From an uncultured Lachnospiraceae bacterium (GTDB lineage Bacteria > Bacillota > Clostridia > Lachnospirales > Lachnospiraceae), in contig CABUBX010000033.1 of assembly GCA_902489925.1 (NCBI GenBank), positions 1-15,697 of the forward strand: DNA of 15,697 nt, given 5' to 3'. The notes under the pieces are model-generated. The model saw only the letters and a program-made list of their open reading frames with translations. It did not search any database and was not told the origin of the DNA. Positions 1 to 6,186 of the stretch are shown here, piece after piece. The translations under genes and the position numbers were made by a program. The first letter of the stretch is position 1. Every line of letters begins with the position of its first letter.

Positions 1-449
1 GCCAAGTGTAGCGAACCACAAGTCGGTATCAGTAATGGTATGGATGGAGGAAGTGATGTAGCAAAATCCTTGAGCCTACGTACAGAAACTTGATCAGGCG
101 ATTAGGTGGGTAAGATTGCTGCACAAATCGAAGCCCTAAAGGTAAACGTATACCGAAGTTGTAAATCAAGAGGTTGTGGGATGAAAGATTAGAGTCTTAC
201 CTCGGGAGACCCTACTCACATATCAAAAGGTATGGTCGAAAAAGGTTTGGAGAGGGAGTCAGATGATGTCATAGTAGGCGAGAGTCGAAGGACTGAAACG
301 ATTTATAGTACAAATCGCTATGTTTAAAATAATACATATGAGCCAGAAATCGAATGGGCAGGAGAAGTAGGAACGTAACCAAGGGATACTGTTTATATTC
401 AGAGGGGTGTTATGTAAGAATTTTAGGATAAGTCAGAGGAGTAACAACG

Positions 450-1754
450 ATGGAATTGATTGAAGTGATTTTATCAAAAGAAAATCTGAACAGAGCCTAT
501 AAAAAGGTAGTATCGAATAAAGGTGCGAGTGGAGTTGACGGGGTTGCCGTTGAGGGACTGGGAGATTATATAAGGGAAAATAAGGATGAGATTGTTACAT
601 CCATTAGAAATAGAACTTATATGCCGAAGCCGGTACGGAGAGTATATATTCCGAAAGATAATGGAAAACAACGTCCATTAGGAATCCCCACAGCATTGGA
701 TAGAACTATCCAGCAGGCAATCGCACAGCCAATTGCTGATATATACGAAGAAATATTCAGTAATTATAGCTATGGATTCAGACCGGGAAGAAGCTGTCAT
801 GATGCAATCAGACAGGCACTCTGCTATCTGAATGCTGGCTATGAATGGGTAGTAGACATTGATATTGAACAGTTTTTCGACAGAGTAAATCACGATAAGT
901 TAATTCAGATACTAAGAGAACAAGTAAACGACAGTACCACATTAAATCTGATTCGGAAATATCTGAAAGCAGGAGTAATGGAAAAAGGACTGGAAAAAGC
1001 AACTATCACGGGTGTACCTCAGGGTGGTCCACTTTCGGTTGTATGTTCTAATGTATATCTTGATAAGTTAGATAAAGAATTGGAGCAAAGGGGACTTCGT
1101 TTCACAAGGTATGCCGACGATGTGCTGATATTCACAAAAAGTGAGATGGCAGCTAACCGAGTGATGAAATCTATATGCAGCTGGTTAGAAAGAAAGCTAT
1201 TTTTGAAAGTAAATGCTACGAAAACGAAAGTAGTGAGACCAACAAGAAGTAAATATCTTGGATTCACATTCCTAAAGAATGGCTCGGAATGGAAAGTCAG
1301 ACCGACCAACGAAAAGAAGAAGAAGCTGAAAAAGAAGCTAAGCGAATATCTGAAAAGAGGAAAAGCAGTAGCGAGACCACTTGCAATTACAATTAAAAGA
1401 GTAAATGAGATTGTACGAGGGTGGATAAATTATTTCAGAATCGGAATGATGAAGCTGTTCATGGAAGAGTTCGGGGAGTGGTTGAGACACAAAATCCGAG
1501 TAATCATCATGAAACAGTGGAAGAGACCGAAAACCATCTACCGAAATCTATGTTATCTGAACAGGAAACATAAAAATGGATTTAGCCAAGAAGAAATATT
1601 TAAGGTTGCTAATTCCAGACTTGGATGGTACAGAAAAAGTGGAATGAACGTAGTGAATTTCATTGTCAGTAAAGATTTACTTGAAAATAGGATAAAAGAT
1701 GGAGCTGGTCTGCTCAATCCCTTATCCTATTACTTAGTTAAAGTTGGAATATAA
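450..1754 (+). CDS. ltrA: Group II intron reverse transcriptase/maturase
   Basis: This 434-residue protein assists intron RNA splicing and reverse-transcribes the intron into new DNA sites. The RT fingers and palm are visible: RPLGIP at about 75-80, SYGFRPGRSCHDA at about 107-119, the first catalytic Asp in VVDIDIEQFF (about 134-143), QGGPLS at 191-196 and the YADD active site at 221-224. The maturase (domain X) region follows, with RGWINYF at 323-329. No HNH endonuclease motif is visible at the C-terminus, and the length fits endonuclease-free bacterial intron proteins. The ATG start is preceded by AGAGGAG about 10 nt upstream. The gene lies inside intron domain IV and stops only 6 nt before domain V. 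Confidence 0.95.
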   Translation: MELIEVILSKENLNRAYKKVVSNKGASGVDGVAVEGLGDYIRENKDEIVTSIRNRTYMPKPVRRVYIPKDNGKQRPLGIPTALDRTIQQAIAQPIADIYEEIFSNYSYGFRPGRSCHDAIRQALCYLNAGYEWVVDIDIEQFFDRVNHDKLIQILREQVNDSTTLNLIRKYLKAGVMEKGLEKATITGVPQGGPLSVVCSNVYLDKLDKELEQRGLRFTRYADDVLIFTKSEMAANRVMKSICSWLERKLFLKVNATKTKVVRPTRSKYLGFTFLKNGSEWKVRPTNEKKKKLKKKLSEYLKRGKAVARPLAITIKRVNEIVRGWINYFRIGMMKLFMEEFGEWLRHKIRVIIMKQWKRPKTIYRNLCYLNRKHKNGFSQEEIFKVANSRLGWYRKSGMNVVNFIVSKDLLENRIKDGAGLLNPLSYYLVKVGI

Positions 1755-1760
1755 GTTGTA

Positions 1761-1831
1761 GAGCCGTATACGAGACACGTACGTACGGTTCAATGGGAGG
1801 GGCGAGAAAATTTATTCTCCCTCTACCCTAT
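1761..1831 (+). ncRNA. Group II intron domains V and VI
   Basis: Domain V is the catalytic hairpin. GAGCCGTA (1761-1768) pairs with TACGGTTC (1784-1791) and contains the AGC triad. A 2-nt CG bulge (1782-1783) precedes a short upper stem, TACG (1769-1772) with CGTA (1778-1781). Domain VI follows from about 1795, where GGGAG-type sequence pairs back to CTCTACCC. The A in CTCTACCC is the probable branch-point region. Pairings were read by eye. Confidence 0.85.
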
Positions 1832-1924
1832 TACGCGGATTTATAGGGGGCGTGCTAGAAATGCACGCTGCCGCAAATTTTACAGGCTGCCGCTTTGTCA
1901 TACGCGGATTTATAGAGAGCGTGC
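1832..1924 (+). repeat. 69-bp structured direct repeat, 1.3 copies
   Basis: TACGCGGATTTATAG followed by a GCGTGC-containing stretch occurs at 1832-1855 and again at 1901-1924, exactly 69 bp apart. In copy 1, GCGTGC and GCACGC form a 6-bp hairpin with loop TAGAAAT. In copy 2, GCGTGC can pair with GTATGC through two G-U wobbles, with a different loop. CTGCCGC also occurs twice between the copies. The hairpin is therefore kept while the bases differ. The intron 3' end abuts copy 1. The role is unknown; it may be the 5' end of the cassette region that follows. Confidence 0.7.
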
Positions 1925-1951
1925 CCGCAAAAGTATGCTGTGGAAAAAAGG

Positions 1952-1980
1952 GTGACGACTTATTCTTGTGGTGATATAAT
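1952..1980 (+). promoter_or_regulatory. Sigma-A promoter with extended -10, array head
   Basis: The -10 box is TATAAT at 1975-1980, preceded by TG at 1972-1973, which gives an extended -10. A -35-like GTGACG lies at 1952-1957 with a 17-nt spacer. It lies 80 nt before the first gene of the accessory array and points into it. Much weaker or no promoter boxes are seen at later junctions, so it could serve several genes, as a cassette promoter does. Confidence 0.6.
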
Positions 1981-2012
1981 TTGTGTTAAGGAAAACGATA
2001 AAGAAGAAGCAA

Positions 2013-2041
2013 AAAAAGAAGATATTTGTAAATTAAAAGTT
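2013..2041 (+). repeat. Junction repeat R1 (diverged copy)
   Basis: The core matches the array consensus (AAAATAAAGATATAGATAAA followed by TTTGAAGTT) at about 22 of 29 positions. It lies directly before the RBS of the first gene. It also shares a longer block (2002-2034) with the end of the Nudix gene at 5437-5470. Confidence 0.5.
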
Positions 2042-2059
2042 ATTTAGGGGTGTTGGACA

Positions 2060-2419
2060 ATGAAATTAAAGAATGTTTTAATTGTTGTTAAAGATATTGA
2101 GAAATCAAAAAAATTTTACAATGACCTATTTGGTCTTGAATTGGTACTTGACAATGACGGCAACATGATTTTAACAGAAGGACTTGTACTTCAAGATGAA
2201 AAAATTTGGAAAAAGTTTTTAGGAAAGGATATTATCCCTAAAAGCAATTCTTGTGAATTATATTTTGAAGAACGAGATATAGAAGCATTTGCTGAAAAGC
2301 TGGAACGGTCTTATCCGTCAATTCAATATGTTAATAAACTTATGACACATAGTTGGGGACAAAAAGTAATTCGTTTTTATGATTTGGACGGTAATTTGAT
2401 TGAAGTGGGAACACCATAA
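2060..2419 (+). CDS. VOC (glyoxalase/bleomycin-resistance) family protein
   Basis: A 119-residue single-module VOC protein. This superfamily includes glyoxalase I, dioxygenases and antibiotic-binding proteins. The N-terminal MKLKNVLIVVKDIEKSKKFY and FYNDLFGLEL give the first beta-alpha-beta unit. The C-terminal IRFYDLDGNLIEVGTP is the typical second-unit ending with a Glu in the usual metal-ligand position. THSWGQ replaces the more common HxxWG-type strand. The ATG is preceded by TTTAGGGGTGTT, a good RBS. It is the first gene of the accessory array and is followed immediately by repeat R2. The substrate cannot be told from sequence; resistance or detoxification is only a family-level guess. 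Confidence 0.85.
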   Translation: MKLKNVLIVVKDIEKSKKFYNDLFGLELVLDNDGNMILTEGLVLQDEKIWKKFLGKDIIPKSNSCELYFEERDIEAFAEKLERSYPSIQYVNKLMTHSWGQKVIRFYDLDGNLIEVGTP

Positions 2420-2466
2420 TTTCTTAATTTAGAGGGAAAATAAAGCTATAGATAAATATGAAGTTG
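2418..2466 (+). repeat. Junction repeat R2
   Basis: It begins within the VOC stop codon and runs to just before the next RBS. Positions 2432-2466 match R4 (4501-4535) at 33 of 35 bases. The outer arms AATTTCTTAATTT (2418-2430) and AAATATGAAGTT (2454-2465) are imperfectly complementary, about 10 of 12 with one gap. Confidence 0.85.
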
Positions 2467-2484
2467 ACAAAGGAATGTGATAAA

Positions 2485-2994
2485 ATGGAAACACTTTTTG
2501 ACCAATACAAAGAACTGAATATAAATGGCTCTTTGATTTGTCTTGAACAAGTTGAAGATATTTATTCTTACTTCTGCTATCCGACCAATGCAAAGGCAAT
2601 AGGTTTTGAAGGAAGTATTATGTATTGCTTTATTGAGCCGTATGGGGAAATAGTTTTTGCCTGCAATCCTGATACTTGTGCAGATGTTTTTGTTTATCCG
2701 CTGGCAAGAACCTTTGAGGACTTTATGAGACTTATTCTTGCTTGTGGTTCTACTAATCCTATTGAGCAGATTATTTGGATGGACAAAGACAAATTTGAAA
2801 AACACCTCAAAGAGGAAGAAGCAATCCGCACAGAGGAACAGAAAGCGACATTAAGTTATCTTGAAACAGAGTTAGAAATTTCCCCTATTGATAATCCTTA
2901 TGACTATGTAAAAGAACTGCAATCTCGCTTTGACAATAGTGGCATTGAATATAGTGATGAATACTATGATGTCTTGGGGATTGATAGAAAATAA
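2485..2994 (+). CDS. Conserved-looking protein of unknown function
   Basis: A 169-residue soluble protein that I do not assign to a named family. The start at 2485 is chosen because AAAGGA lies about 11 nt upstream; an in-frame ATG at 2458 falls inside repeat R2 and has no RBS. A compact central block contains GEIVFACNPDTCADVFVYPLA and FEDFMRLILACGSTNPIEQIIW, which looks like a folded domain with two Cys residues and a buried helix. A charged, probably helical stretch (DKFEKHLKEEEAIRTEEQK) follows. There is no signal peptide or TM segment. Its stop codon lies within repeat R3. The general look resembles small SUKH-type or immunity-like proteins, but that is a guess. Confidence 0.75.
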   Translation: METLFDQYKELNINGSLICLEQVEDIYSYFCYPTNAKAIGFEGSIMYCFIEPYGEIVFACNPDTCADVFVYPLARTFEDFMRLILACGSTNPIEQIIWMDKDKFEKHLKEEEAIRTEEQKATLSYLETELEISPIDNPYDYVKELQSRFDNSGIEYSDEYYDVLGIDRK

Positions 2995-3019
2995 AGATGC
3001 AGATAAATTTGAAATTTGA
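2983..3019 (+). repeat. Junction repeat R3
   Basis: Core 2988-3016. Positions 2983-3014 are identical over 32 bases to R7 at 5869-5900. The stop codon TAA (2992-2994) of the preceding gene is part of the repeat, so the repeat supplies the last codons of that gene. The repeat runs into the GAGGGGG RBS of the next gene. Confidence 0.85.
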
Positions 3020-3029
3020 GGGGGCTGTT

Positions 3030-3791
3030 ATGGGCAATAAATTGAAAAAAAATAAGAAAAAATCTTCGCCGTATGCAGATTATGAATGGGATGATGAAAC
3101 AATCAGAAAAGGAAAAAACTGCTTTATATTGGGAATAGTGTTAGCATTGATGGCTATTGCCTTGCTGATATTTGGCTTGATACTTCTGAGTCAAGGAAAA
3201 CAAGGGATGGGATTAGTGGTAATTGTTGGATTTATGGGAACTGCAATACTTGCATTTGTACTAATCTATAAAAATGCTGCTTATGTGATGTATTATGAAG
3301 GCACAAAGATGTATAAGAAATATGAGAATCAAGAACTATGCAAAATTGCATTATCAGATGCAAATAGCATTAAACAAAAATTCTTAGATTATAAATTTGA
3401 GGCACAGGTAGATGGATTGCTTTTCAGAAAGAAATTTTCACCACTAAGAGATTCTATTTCTTATTATGTCAGTATTTCAGAAGGAAATGATATAAAAAAA
3501 TTACTCAAATGGCAGATTGACCACATAGAAAAAGCAGATAATTCTTGCGTGATTATTTTTGCATATATGGATGAAATATCAGAGAAAACAAAAGTTTTTG
3601 TGAAGAATCATGGAGTGAATATGATAGTTTCTGAGGAAGTATTTGAACCTCATACACAAGCAACAGTAATCTTAATTGCTGTGGATAAGCAAAAACAAGA
3701 AGGTTGGTATATGGATATTGGAAAAAAGAAAAAGCTGTCTTTGTATTCGCATGGATGCAGATTGATGAGAAAATGTTTGGGTATCGTTTAG
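3030..3791 (+). CDS. Two-TM membrane protein of unknown function
   Basis: A 253-residue protein. The ATG at 3030 follows GAGGGGG by 5 nt, which decides it over the in-frame codon at 2997 lying within the repeat. The N-terminus is very basic (KLKKNKKK), then an acidic patch, then two hydrophobic helices at about 31-53 and 59-81. The remaining 170 residues are soluble and probably cytoplasmic, with YYVSISEGNDIKKLLKWQIDHI and a strand-rich C-terminal part ending in a basic tail (GKKKKLSLYSHGCRLMRKC). No catalytic motif is recognised. No copy of the junction repeat is visible at its 3' end. Confidence 0.75.
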   Translation: MGNKLKKNKKKSSPYADYEWDDETIRKGKNCFILGIVLALMAIALLIFGLILLSQGKQGMGLVVIVGFMGTAILAFVLIYKNAAYVMYYEGTKMYKKYENQELCKIALSDANSIKQKFLDYKFEAQVDGLLFRKKFSPLRDSISYYVSISEGNDIKKLLKWQIDHIEKADNSCVIIFAYMDEISEKTKVFVKNHGVNMIVSEEVFEPHTQATVILIAVDKQKQEGWYMDIGKKKKLSLYSHGCRLMRKCLGIV

Positions 3792-3803
3792 TATATGCCC
3801 TTT

Positions 3804-3824
3804 GATTGCAGATTGCCTGCAATC
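3804..3824 (+). repeat. Short perfect hairpin after the two-TM gene
   Basis: GATTGCAG (3804-3811) and CTGCAATC (3817-3824) form an 8-bp stem with loop ATTGC. There is no adjacent T-run, so a factor-independent terminator is unlikely. It lies in the only long junction (3792-3922) that lacks the common repeat; nothing else is visible in that interval. Confidence 0.5.
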
Positions 3825-3922
3825 TGTCACAATAAATTTTTATAGCGGCATAGTCAGGAAATGACTAACTCCTATTTAACTACTATTATGTCGTTAATTT
3901 TGTGGTTGGAGAGGTGAATAGC

Positions 3923-4489
3923 ATGAAGCATAACGGAACTAAACGAATAGAAACCGACAGACTAATATTAAGACCATTTTGTATAGATGATATAAATGCC
4001 GCATACAAGAATTGGACTTCTGACGAGAAGGTTACAGAATTTTTAAGGTGGCCTACACATACGAGTGTAGCAGTAACAGAGAGCGTATTAAAAGGCTGGG
4101 TAGAAAAAAGTAAAAAGAAAGATTTTTATCAGTGGGCCATTGTTCTTAAAGATATTGGAGAACCTATTGGCACAATAAGTGTTGTTGATAGTAACGAATC
4201 ACTGAATATTCTGCATATAGGTTATTGTATAGGAAGTAAATGGTGGCACAAGGGAATTACCACAGAGGCATTTTGTGCAATCATCCCATATTTATTTGAT
4301 GAGGTTGGGGCGAATCGAATTGAGTCTCAGCATGACCCGAATAATCCGTATTCAGGAAATGTAATGAAAAAATGTGGACTGACTTATGAAGGGACATTAC
4401 GCAAAGCTGATTTTAGCAATAAAGGTATCGTGGATGCCTGTATGTATAGTTTGCTGAAATCAGATTGGGAGAATGAAAAACACAGATAA
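3923..4489 (+). CDS. GNAT acetyltransferase, RimJ/RimL-like
   Basis: A 188-residue N-acetyltransferase that would transfer acetyl from acetyl-CoA to an amine. The opening IETDRLILRPFCIDDINAAY is the typical Acetyltransf_3 N-terminus. The acetyl-CoA loop region is HIGYCIGSKWWHKGITTEAF (about 98-117), and the conserved later part is NPYSGNVMKKCGLTYEGTLRK. The loop reads WWHKGITTEA instead of the usual QxxGxG/A. The ATG at 3923 is preceded by GGAGAGG at an 8-nt spacing, which favours it over the in-frame GTG at 3902. The substrate could be a protein N-terminus, an antibiotic or a small amine; sequence does not decide. The stop codon overlaps the left arm of R4. Confidence 0.88.
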   Translation: MKHNGTKRIETDRLILRPFCIDDINAAYKNWTSDEKVTEFLRWPTHTSVAVTESVLKGWVEKSKKKDFYQWAIVLKDIGEPIGTISVVDSNESLNILHIGYCIGSKWWHKGITTEAFCAIIPYLFDEVGANRIESQHDPNNPYSGNVMKKCGLTYEGTLRKADFSNKGIVDACMYSLLKSDWENEKHR

Positions 4490-4535
4490 CTTCTAATTTC
4501 GAGGGAAAATAAAGTTATAGATAAATTTGAAGTTG
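4488..4535 (+). repeat. Junction repeat R4, near-perfect palindrome
   Basis: The left arm AACTTCTAATTT (4488-4499) and right arm AAATTTGAAGTT (4523-4534) are complementary at 11 of 12 positions and separated by 23 nt. The left arm starts inside the GNAT stop codon and the right arm ends a few bases before the next RBS. This is the clearest dyad among the copies. Confidence 0.85.
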
Positions 4536-4551
4536 CTGGAGAGTGAAAATA

Positions 4552-4983
4552 TTGAAAGAATTTTTGGAAAAACATAAAGAAAAGATAACAACGCTTTTAT
4601 TATGTGGAATTTTGCTTATTATCGTACTATCTGTTTTAGCTTTAATAAGTGGCGCAATAATGAAAGTGTTTGGGTTTGAATATCGTTCTATAGGAAGTAT
4701 TATTTTGTTTTTTATTATTGCAACAATTATTTCTTATCCATTAGGATTGATTGCAGGTGCGTTTCCAAAGGCTTTATTATCTTTAGACAAAGTATCTGTG
4801 CCTACAGCAATAGCACTCTATTTAATCTTAGATACATTCGCAACTTTTGCAGGATTGAGAATTACAGATTATTGTATGCAAACTATTTCAGCAGAAGATA
4901 TATCTATTTTTGTTATATCCTTAATATTTGCATTATTAGGGGCTGGTGATATTAAAAAAATTCCGCATGATGAAGAACGATGA
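4552..4983 (+). CDS. YrvL-like regulatory membrane protein
   Basis: A 143-residue integral membrane protein with about four hydrophobic segments and short loops. After a basic N-terminus (EFLEKHKEK) comes a long helix (TTLLLCGILLIIVLSVLALI), then FGFEYRSIGSIILFFIIATIISYPL, a third region around TAIALYLILDTFATFAGL, and a last helix ISIFVISLIFALL. The pattern GFEYxSIGSIILFF with a later LDT recalls the YrvL family, for which a regulatory role in Bacillus sigma-factor signalling is known; assignment is from memory of the family. The start is uncertain. TTG at 4552 is taken because GGAGAG (4538-4543) is spaced correctly for it, whereas GTG at 4543 overlaps the RBS. Confidence 0.6.
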   Translation: MKEFLEKHKEKITTLLLCGILLIIVLSVLALISGAIMKVFGFEYRSIGSIILFFIIATIISYPLGLIAGAFPKALLSLDKVSVPTAIALYLILDTFATFAGLRITDYCMQTISAEDISIFVISLIFALLGAGDIKKIPHDEER

Positions 4984-5032
4984 GTCCCGGTTTAGAGGAA
5001 AATTCACAGTATTTTATGAAAAAGAGGTTCAT

Positions 5033-5467
5033 ATGGTAGATGTAAAATTTTATGATAGTATAGATGATAACTTATTGGAATTTGCAGTTATTATCTCTAA
5101 AACAAATGATAAATGGGTGTTTTGTAAACATAGAGAAAGAGACACTTATGAAGTCCCGGGAGGGCACAGAGAAAGTGGAGAAGATATTTTAACTGCTGCT
5201 AAGCGGGAATTGATGGAGGAAACTGGTGCGAAAGATTTTATTATCAAGCCGATTTGTGTATATTCTGTCAAAGGAAAAACAAGAGTAAATAAAAGCAGTG
5301 ATGATGAAACATTTGGCATGCTTTTTATTGCGGATATATTTTCTTTTCAAGAAATACATAGTGAGATAGAAAAAATTTTGATTACAGATAATTTGGTAGA
5401 AAATTGGACATATCCACTAATTCAGCCTAAATTAATAGAAGAAGCAAAAAGCAGAGGATATTTGTAA
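5033..5467 (+). CDS. Nudix hydrolase
   Basis: A 144-residue Nudix-fold pyrophosphohydrolase. The full Nudix box GX5EX7REUXEEXGU is present at about 44-66 (GHRESGE, then REL, then EETGA), with the preceding VPGG strand. The metal-binding Glu residues of REXXEE are intact, so it should hydrolyse a nucleoside diphosphate linked to X. The substrate is unknown. The ATG at 5033 follows AAAGAGG; an in-frame ATG at 4946 would overlap the YrvL-like gene by 38 bases and lacks an RBS. The interval 4991-5020 (TTTAGAGGAAAAT and onward) looks like a worn copy of the junction repeat. The gene end (GAAGAAGCAAAAA onward) is part of R6. Confidence 0.92.
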   Translation: MVDVKFYDSIDDNLLEFAVIISKTNDKWVFCKHRERDTYEVPGGHRESGEDILTAAKRELMEETGAKDFIIKPICVYSVKGKTRVNKSSDDETFGMLFIADIFSFQEIHSEIEKILITDNLVENWTYPLIQPKLIEEAKSRGYL

Positions 5468-5482
5468 ATTTGAATTTTGGGA
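5437..5482 (+). repeat. Junction repeat R6 (R1-like variant)
   Basis: It spans the last codons and stop of the Nudix gene. Positions 5437-5470 align with 2002-2034 (R1) over about 33 bases with one gap and few mismatches, including GATATTTGTAAATT exactly. It is a second subtype of the repeat, differing from R2/R3/R4/R7/R9. Confidence 0.55.
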
Positions 5483-5513
5483 ACAGGAGAAATCAAGATT
5501 GGAGGATAAATTG

Positions 5514-5853
5514 ATGAATAAGATTTTCAAATGTCTTATTCGATTTTCAGTCTGTAAATATCACATATCCGAGTGTCACGGATGATGTTAAAGAAATTTC
5601 GAGCCGTGAGGATATTGAGTTAGCCTTAAAGCTAACGGGATTTCTGAAATATGATTTATTTGGGGAAGTGAATAGCGAAGAAGAACCTGCTATTACAATT
5701 ACTTATTTTCTTAAGGATGGAACAAGCAAAACAATCTCCGCTAATAACACTACTGTCTGGTGGAACAATAAAATTCATGTAATCAAGGACAAGGAAATGT
5801 TTATCAACCTAACAGAGGGAATTTTCTTTCTGGAAGATTTACAAACAAAGTAA
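5514..5853 (+). pseudogene. Frameshifted cassette gene of unknown function
   Basis: An RBS (GGAGG at about 5501-5505) and ATG at 5514 open a frame that reads MNKIFKCLI and then hits a stop at 5583. The +1-related frame is open from 5518 to 5853 and reads as a sensible protein (DFQSVNITYPSV, LKLTGFLKYDLFGEV, ITITYFLKDGTSKTI, WWNNKIHVI). Dropping one base near 5541 joins MNKIFKCLI to DFQSVNIT and gives about 112 residues. The alternative is a shorter protein from GTG at 5668, but the coding look continues well upstream of that codon and no RBS fits there. The family is not recognised. A sequencing error would give the same picture. Confidence 0.6.
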
Positions 5854-5855
5854 AT

Positions 5856-5904
5856 CAATTTCAGTTTAGATAGAAAATAAAGATGCAGATAAATTTGAAA
5901 GTTG
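5856..5904 (+). repeat. Junction repeat R7
   Basis: Core 5874-5903. It shares 32 identical bases with R3. CAATTTCAGTTT (5856-5867) and AAATTTGAAAGTTG (5891-5904) are complementary if two small gaps are allowed, so this copy can also form an imperfect stem. Confidence 0.85.
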
Positions 5905-5919
5905 TAAAGGAGATTAACT

Positions 5920-6084
5920 ATGAAAGATAAAAGCATTTTAATCAGTGTGGGAATTATTATTTATATTGCTATGTCTGGAATTGATAGATTTGTTTATCAT
6001 ATACCTAATGTTATTTATATTCCGGTAGCAATTCTCGGTATTGCTTTAATTTTAATTGGCTTTTTCAAAAATAAATCTAAATAA
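5920..6084 (+). CDS. 54-residue two-TM membrane protein
   Basis: A small gene starting ATG AAA GAT with AAAGGAG placed 7 nt upstream, directly after repeat R7. The protein MKDKSILISVGIIIYIAMSG and onward has two hydrophobic helices at about 5-20 and 31-49 joined by a short polar loop (IDRFVYHIPN), and a basic tail KNKSK. No family is recognised. Its position between two repeats and its strong RBS argue that it is a real gene. Small two-helix proteins of this type may be toxins, immunity proteins or membrane-complex subunits; nothing here chooses between them. Confidence 0.7.
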   Translation: MKDKSILISVGIIIYIAMSGIDRFVYHIPNVIYIPVAILGIALILIGFFKNKSK

Positions 6085-6097
6085 CAAAATCCCAGTA

Positions 6098-6133
6098 TAT
6101 TAGGATGAAAATAGTTAAGCAAATATGAATTTC
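6098..6133 (+). repeat. Junction repeat R8 (shortened copy)
   Basis: GGATGAAAATAGTTAAGCAA followed by ATATGAATTT aligns with the R2/R4 type (GGGAAAATAAAGTTATAGAT followed by AAATATGAAGTT) with two short deletions. It is the only repeat-like stretch in the 102-nt junction 6085-6186. Confidence 0.45.
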
Positions 6134-6186
6134 ACACAGTGAATAAGTAATCGAGAGTATGGTGATGAGAAAGGATAATTAGAGAT

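Larger units (their letters stand above)
1..1831 (+). mobile_element. Group II intron, 5' end outside the window
   Basis: A self-splicing retroelement whose RNA folds into six domains and encodes its own maturase in domain IV. Positions 1-449 are non-coding and resemble domains I-III of bacterial ORF-bearing introns, including the GAACCACAAGTCGGTATCAG stretch near the start. The maturase gene follows at 450-1754, then domain V (1761-1791) and domain VI up to about 1831. The 3' boundary is placed after CTACCCTAT, because introns of this class end in AY and because the next bases, TACGCGGATTTATAG, recur at 1901 as an uninterrupted copy of the flank. The canonical GUGYG 5' end is not present, so it lies upstream of position 1. 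No debilitating lesion is visible, so the element may still be mobile. Confidence 0.93.

Noticed and set aside
1761..1791. Domain V of the intron is 31 nt long, shorter than the textbook 34 nt.
   Set aside because: Domain V sequences of this form, with a short upper stem, occur in many bacterial introns, and the catalytic triad and bulge are present.
1832..1955. An open, Arg-rich reading frame across the 69-bp repeats (TRIYRGRAR, then TRIYRERAR).
   Set aside because: The period is a multiple of three so the frame repeats by chance. There is no start codon with an RBS, and the hairpins explain the conservation better.
3804..3824. A terminator after the two-TM gene.
   Set aside because: The 8-bp hairpin is perfect but no T-run follows it.
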